Of a stretch of DNA of 9,708 nt, positions 6,286-9,708 are shown piece by piece. The notes under the pieces were generated by a model that saw only the letters and a program-made list of their open reading frames with translations, was not told the DNA's origin and did not search any database. Position 1 is the stretch's first letter. The number at the start of each line of letters is the position of its first letter. The position numbers were made by a program, and so were the translations under genes. Source of the DNA: Saprospiraceae bacterium (GTDB taxonomy: Bacteria; Bacteroidota; Bacteroidia; Chitinophagales; Saprospiraceae); contig CANETR010000041.1 of the NCBI GenBank assembly GCA_947441325.1, forward strand, positions 1 through 9,708, given 5' to 3'.

Positions 6286-7812
6286 TCACCAGCTATCATA
6301 TTCACCATCAGAATGAATGTAAGCATGTGAATTTTCTTCAACTTTCGTATCTAATTCATCTTCAATAAAGGGATAAACGATTTTTCCGTTTACTTTAACT
6401 TTCCTATTTTGTGGAACTTCAACAATCAATTTTACCTTTTGATCCCTTAATTTGTCGCTAACTGGAAAAGTGTAAAAAGTATTCGCTTGGACAGTTTTGC
6501 CAACTAATTTCGTTTTAAAATCAATGTGTTTTGCTTTCAAAATTGCTTTTTGGTGATCGCGTCCGTTAGCAGTGAAATATTGCTTGATATGAAAAATTGA
6601 ATCCGCAGATTTTCTATATTCAATTTCAATTCCATGTAAATAAATGCGCTTATTGGCAACTTTTATTACACCTCTATCTCCCCTACTGACAGTTTTAAAA
6701 CCTTGTTTATCAACACCAGTAGCATGGTCGAAATTTAAGTTCAAGACAGTTGTATCGACAGTAAATAAATCTTTTTCGATTTCACCATTTATTGCGAAAG
6801 CTCTACCCGTTTTTGCACCAGTTATTGAAAGTAGAACAATTCCAACCACCATCATAAAAATCAGACTTAACGATGAGTAGCGGATAATTGAAGATTTAAA
6901 AGAGAAAATCGCTCGAATACCTGTCAACCAAAGTAATCCAATGACTGAGGAAGCTGTAAAAATAATTCCCCAAATTAAATAGTCTGAATCAGTTGTTGAT
7001 TCCAAAATTAAAGTCCCAAAGTCGCCCAATGACATAAATTCACCATTTATTTGTGCAGGAATAAAATCAGGATCTCCAAATAGAAAAACAATTGCAGTGA
7101 TAAAAAAAGCTGTTCCTAGGAACAAAGCAAACAAACCAAAAAATACTGAAATAATTCGTATTAATTTTTTAAGACCATTTTGTAATCCATTTTCTTCTTT
7201 AATTTTGTTTGTCCACGCTTTCGATCTCTTCTGAATTCTATCTGCAGCGTTTTCAATTTCAGACTTCATTGATTCTAAATTCACAGGCTTTCCTTTCATT
7301 TGTAATTTTTCAAAACTCGTTTTTGCTTTAGGTGTTATAATCCAAAGAACGATGTATAACGGAAAACCGAAACCTCCAAAAATGATAAGTAAAACATATA
7401 CAGCACGTATTACAGTAACGTCCCAATTCATATAGTTTGCAAACCCAGCTAAAACACCACCTAAAATTGCATTTTCCTCATCGCGAAAAAGTCGTTTGTC
7501 AACTCTTGCTTCTGATGTAGTGTAAGTCTCTTTTGCTGTTGTTGGTTCATCCTCTCCGAAAATTTCTGGATTTCCAAGAATTGCTAACACTTCTTCCACC
7601 ATTGTTTGTTCAATCACTTTTTTAGAAGGTAGTAATAGTTTAGTGAAAAGTTCTACCATTCGAAGTTCAACGTCTTGGATGATTTCTTCTGAACCTTTTT
7701 GATTGTGAAGGATTTTTTTAAGTCTATCTAAGTAATTTCTTAAAATTTCGTAAGCACCTTCTTCGATTTGAAATGGTGTTCCTTGTAAATGAATGGATAT
7801 TGTTTTATACAT
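6286..7812 (-). CDS. PspC-domain inner-membrane protein
   Basis: The product has 508 residues. Residues 1-90 form a soluble helical region typical of Bacteroidota PspC proteins (ISIHLQGTPFQIEEGAYEIL, then EEIIQDVELRMVELF). A PspC domain follows at about 106-166: RLFRDEENAILGGVLAGFANY and the membrane helix VIRAVYVLLIIFGGFGFPLY ending LWIITPKAK. Three further hydrophobic segments lie at about 217-246, 277-304 and 310-331, and the last ~175 residues are a polar, strand-rich domain. PspC proteins sense or respond to envelope stress in enterobacteria; in Bacteroidota this long form normally sits beside a PadR regulator, as here, but its role is not established. The gene starts 6 nt after the padR stop, so the two are cotranscribed and presumably under PadR control. 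It ends near a perfect 16-bp hairpin. Confidence 0.92.
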   Translation of the reverse strand: MYKTISIHLQGTPFQIEEGAYEILRNYLDRLKKILHNQKGSEEIIQDVELRMVELFTKLLLPSKKVIEQTMVEEVLAILGNPEIFGEDEPTTAKETYTTSEARVDKRLFRDEENAILGGVLAGFANYMNWDVTVIRAVYVLLIIFGGFGFPLYIVLWIITPKAKTSFEKLQMKGKPVNLESMKSEIENAADRIQKRSKAWTNKIKEENGLQNGLKKLIRIISVFFGLFALFLGTAFFITAIVFLFGDPDFIPAQINGEFMSLGDFGTLILESTTDSDYLIWGIIFTASSVIGLLWLTGIRAIFSFKSSIIRYSSLSLIFMMVVGIVLLSITGAKTGRAFAINGEIEKDLFTVDTTVLNLNFDHATGVDKQGFKTVSRGDRGVIKVANKRIYLHGIEIEYRKSADSIFHIKQYFTANGRDHQKAILKAKHIDFKTKLVGKTVQANTFYTFPVSDKLRDQKVKLIVEVPQNRKVKVNGKIVYPFIEDELDTKVEENSHAYIHSDGEYDSW

Positions 7813-7818
7813 GATTTC

Positions 7819-8145
7819 TTATTTTTTGGTTAATGATTCGACAGCTTCTTTCAATTCTGTCCAGGTTATATTTAATTCGCTTAAGAAGTTATTTCCAGAA
7901 TCTGTTATGTGGTAGTATTTTCTTGGCGGACCAGAAGTCGATTCTTCCCAGCGGTAGGAAAGTAATTCTTCATTTTTCAATCTCGTCAACAGCGGATATA
8001 AAGTTCCCTCTACCACCAACAGTTTCGCATTTTTCAATGCCTCGAGAATCTCGGACGGGTAGGCTTCCCCTCTTTCAAGAATACTTAGAATACAATATTC
8101 TAAAATTCCTTTTCGCATTTGTGCCTGTGTGTTCTCTAAACTCAT
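7819..8145 (-). CDS. PadR-family transcriptional regulator
   Basis: The product has 108 residues from the ATG at 8145. It is a short (PadR-s1-like) winged-helix protein: QMRKGILEYCILSILERGEA (9-28) is helix 1, YPSEILEAL helix 2, VVEGTLYPLLTRLKNEELL (45-63) the recognition helix, and GPPRKYYHITDSG (72-84) the wing. A C-terminal helix (SELNITWTELKEAVESL) provides the dimer contact. PadR proteins are usually repressors that respond to small ligands and often autoregulate. The frame extends to a TTG at 8163, but that codon lies inside the promoter's -7 element, so the ATG is the better start. First gene of the padR-pspC operon; a dyad just upstream is a plausible binding site. The ligand is not predictable. 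Confidence 0.94.
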   Translation of the reverse strand: MSLENTQAQMRKGILEYCILSILERGEAYPSEILEALKNAKLLVVEGTLYPLLTRLKNEELLSYRWEESTSGPPRKYYHITDSGNNFLSELNITWTELKEAVESLTKK

Positions 8146-8160
8146 AGTACTAATTTTAGA

Positions 8161-8205
8161 CAAAGATATATGTTTTAAATTGTATTATGCAATACATAGT
8201 ACTAA
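8161..8205 (-). promoter_or_regulatory. padR-pspC promoter with overlapping dyad
   Basis: On the minus strand TATCTTTG (8161-8168) is an exact TAnnTTTG -7 box, 15 nt before the padR ATG. Upstream lies TATTG, about 21 nt away, as a poor -33 box, inside the dyad TGTATT-N4-AATACA (8181-8196). That dyad resembles the ATGT/ACAT half-sites described for PadR proteins, though with wider spacing. CATAGTACTAA occurs at 8195-8205 and again at 8143-8153 over the start codon, so a second contact site is possible. Autorepression is inferred. Confidence 0.5.
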
Positions 8206-8353
8206 AATATTTAAATCAAAAACTTCGAAAACTAGTTCAATCCCTTATTAGATGAACGAAAATTGAATAAAAAATAAATTTAAATTTTCTTTGAATAACC
8301 ATCAATTGAATTATATCCTTTTTGTTTTGGACTTAAAATCCATTACAATTTCC

Positions 8354-8361
8354 TAAATTTG
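8354..8361 (+). promoter_or_regulatory. Candidate -7 element for the Fic gene
   Basis: TAAATTTG is an exact TAnnTTTG match ending only 6 nt before the ATG at 8368. If used, the transcript would be almost leaderless. The nearest TTTG upstream (8326-8329) is 24 nt away, longer than the usual 19, so support is partial. The rest of 8206-8353 is AT-rich with no other signal I can name. Confidence 0.35.
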
Positions 8362-8367
8362 AATCCC

Positions 8368-9126
8368 ATGAATAAAAAATTAGAATTACTAATTCAAGAA
8401 TTTCAACTTCTTTCTCAAGGAAATGTAAATTTTGACAAGCTTGCAATGTACATTTCTACTTTTCATTCAACAAGTATAGAAGGAAGTACTTTAACAGAAA
8501 ATGAAGTAATAAATCTATTATCATATAATAAAACAGCTAAAAAACCAATGGAGCACCACTTGATGGTTCTTGATCACTTTGAAGCATTTCGATTTTGTCT
8601 TGAAAAAGCAAAAAGTAAAAAACTAATATCCATAAGTTTCATAACTGAATTAGCTTCGCTGATTACTAAAAACACAGGGACAAAAGTGAATACTGCTTTA
8701 GGAACTTATGACATTTCTAAAGGTGAATTACGTTTAGGTGGGGTTTTTGCAGGTAAGAGACAATTTCCTGATGCTAAAAAAGTTCCTTTACTACTTAATA
8801 AGTTTATTGATGAGATAAATTCTGGATTAAAGTTGGCAAAATCCAATGAAGACAAATTAATTCTTGCGTTTAATGCTCATTTTGAATTGGTTAGTATCCA
8901 TCCTTTTGGTGATGGAAATGGTAGAATTTCAAGATTAATGATGAATTATATTTTAGCTTATTTTGAACTGCCTATGACAATTGTTTTCAAACAAGATAGA
9001 ATTAAATACATTGATGCATTGGAGGCTTCGCGAAATAAAGAAGACCGAACGATTTTCTTCAAGTTTATGTTTGCCCAATATGAAAAATTCATCAAGAAAG
9101 AACTGAAGATTTTAAAATCAAATTAA
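8368..9126 (+). CDS. Fic-domain protein (AMP-transferase type) with class II self-inhibition
   Basis: The product has 252 residues from the ATG at 8368; the frame continues three codons to a TTG at 8359, which overlaps the candidate -7 box. The catalytic loop HPFGDGNGRISR (178-189) fits H-x-F-x-(D/E)-G-N-G-R-x-x-R completely, so His178, Asp182, Asn184, Arg186 and Arg189 are all present and the enzyme should be active. Most such proteins transfer AMP from ATP to a hydroxyl side chain of a target protein. The N-terminus contains STSIEG (34-39), matching the class II inhibitory motif (S/T)-x-x-x-(E/D)-(G/N), whose Glu38 would block productive ATP binding until relieved. The flap region (GTYDISKGELRLGGVFAG, 112-129) is also recognisable. 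It has no antitoxin neighbour, no export signal and no extra domain beyond a C-terminal basic tail. The target is unknown. Confidence 0.94.
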   Translation: MNKKLELLIQEFQLLSQGNVNFDKLAMYISTFHSTSIEGSTLTENEVINLLSYNKTAKKPMEHHLMVLDHFEAFRFCLEKAKSKKLISISFITELASLITKNTGTKVNTALGTYDISKGELRLGGVFAGKRQFPDAKKVPLLLNKFIDEINSGLKLAKSNEDKLILAFNAHFELVSIHPFGDGNGRISRLMMNYILAYFELPMTIVFKQDRIKYIDALEASRNKEDRTIFFKFMFAQYEKFIKKELKILKSN

Positions 9127-9167
9127 GTTAGAATATTAAACCTTTCAAGAAATTAACTTAACCCAAA

Positions 9168-9708
9168 TCATTCTCCCATTAATTTTTCCATGTTGGCGAT
9201 ATTGTACTTTTTAGTGTAATAGCCAGGCGCAATTGTTTTAGACAACCAAACAATACTTCTTTTTAAGGGATAACCTTTTCTACCTTTTTTGCTTCCTCTG
9301 CGAATTGTGTTGAAGAAAAATTTGGTGTTCATACTTGAAAAAACGGAACACTGTATGTGATCAAATCGTTTTCCGCCAGATTGTTTACGAACGAATTTAC
9401 TTCCATTTGCTTTCATTTTATCATAAGCAACATAAGAATTGATATAAAATACTTGTTCATCTGACTGGCAGTAACATAATTGCATCGGTGCTTCTGGCTT
9501 CCAATCATATACATCGTTGTCCTTCAAAACTTTTTGCAAAATTTCAGGATTACTAGATATGTATTTTTTAACGTATTCATCTTTTAACATTGTTACTGGA
9601 ACTTCTGGCATTAAAGGATTAATATCCCAAATATCGTAGTTTCCATCGTAGTATTTTGCTACAATTGTATCATAAGGTGCTTTGAATAATGATGTAAAAT
9701 CTTCTTCA
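9168..9708 (-). CDS. Secreted alpha/beta hydrolase (lipase/esterase-like), C-terminal part (runs off right edge)
   Basis: The frame is open from the TGA at 9168-9170 to the right edge, giving the last 179 residues; the internal Met at 9611 is not the start. I recognise the end of the large secreted alpha/beta hydrolases of Bacteroidota. PLMPEVPVTM is followed by KPEAPMQLCYCQSDEQVFYI, whose SDEQV carries the presumed catalytic Asp and where two Cys lie close together. NSYVAYDKMKANGS follows, then GGKRFDHIQC with the presumed catalytic His. The nucleophile elbow (GxSxG) and signal peptide would be outside the window. After the His comes a basic tail of about 60 residues (RRGSKKGRKGYPLKRSIVWL and onward to LMGE) that is longer than I expect for the family. 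The last 75 residues are duplicated as a remnant at 1613. Substrate unknown; a lipid or ester is the likely class. Confidence 0.75.
   Translation of the reverse strand, partial: EEDFTSLFKAPYDTIVAKYYDGNYDIWDINPLMPEVPVTMLKDEYVKKYISSNPEILQKVLKDNDVYDWKPEAPMQLCYCQSDEQVFYINSYVAYDKMKANGSKFVRKQSGGKRFDHIQCSVFSSMNTKFFFNTIRRGSKKGRKGYPLKRSIVWLSKTIAPGYYTKKYNIANMEKLMGE

Noticed and set aside
7833..8147. Plus-strand 104-codon frame across padR
   Set aside because: Antisense to an intact PadR winged helix.
8359..8367. TTG start three codons upstream for the Fic gene (and similar TTG starts for deoC, padR and the helical protein)
   Set aside because: For fic and padR the TTG overlaps the -7 promoter box; for all four an ATG lies a few codons downstream and fits the expected family start.
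8368..9126. Fic-type toxin with separate antitoxin (class I system)
   Set aside because: No small antitoxin gene adjoins it, and the inhibitory motif is in its own N-terminus; padR is divergent and shows no inhibitory motif.
1613..9708. Whole block as a transposon or genomic island with ends
   Set aside because: No transposase, integrase, tRNA or terminal inverted repeats are visible; the only bracketing sequence is the hydrolase tail, which is a gene fragment.

Overview
The window is AT-rich chromosomal DNA that looks like a member of the Bacteroidota, most likely a Flavobacteriales or Crocinitomicaceae-type organism. The reasons are protein families typical of that phylum (PadR plus PspC pair, a 'NTLRRFF'-type N-terminal domain on a helical protein, IGxLxxL-type leucine-rich repeats), weak Shine-Dalgarno signals, and several exact matches to the TAnnTTTG promoter element of Bacteroidota. 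The lineage is an inference from family content; no rRNA or marker gene is present.

Layout. 1-1483 (minus) is a catabolic operon: deoC (deoxyribose-phosphate aldolase), then an NAD-dependent aldehyde dehydrogenase starting 2 nt after it and running off the left edge. 1613-1840 (minus) is a decayed C-terminal fragment of an alpha/beta hydrolase; a longer paralogue lies in the same orientation at 9168 and runs off the right edge. The two copies bracket about 7.3 kb of accessory-type genes. These are a 424-aa helical protein with a putative DNA-binding N-terminus (minus), a divergent small lipoprotein, a small secreted protein made of 41-42 residue blade-like repeats with a fixed CX10C spacing, a secreted leucine-rich repeat protein, a PadR regulator with its PspC membrane protein (minus), and a Fic-domain enzyme with a class II self-inhibitory motif (plus).

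How the parts fit. deoC and the dehydrogenase can together turn deoxyribose 5-phosphate into glyceraldehyde 3-phosphate and (via acetaldehyde) acetate. The PadR/PspC pair is a self-contained, probably autoregulated envelope-response operon: a dyad and an exact TATCTTTG element lie just upstream of its ATG. The lipoprotein, repeat protein and LRR protein are all predicted to be exported and appear to be separate transcription units, two of them ending in hairpins. The Fic enzyme has no antitoxin gene beside it, which fits its built-in inhibitory motif.

Several open frames extend to upstream TTG codons (deoC, the helical protein, padR, fic). For padR, deoC and fic the promoter elements favour the internal ATG, and I have used the ATG starts throughout. 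I see no tRNA, rRNA, CRISPR array, transposase, integrase or known phage gene. The least explained items are the secreted mini-repeat protein, the duplicated hydrolase tail bracketing the accessory block, and the short tandem repeats spaced at one helical turn in two intergenic regions.
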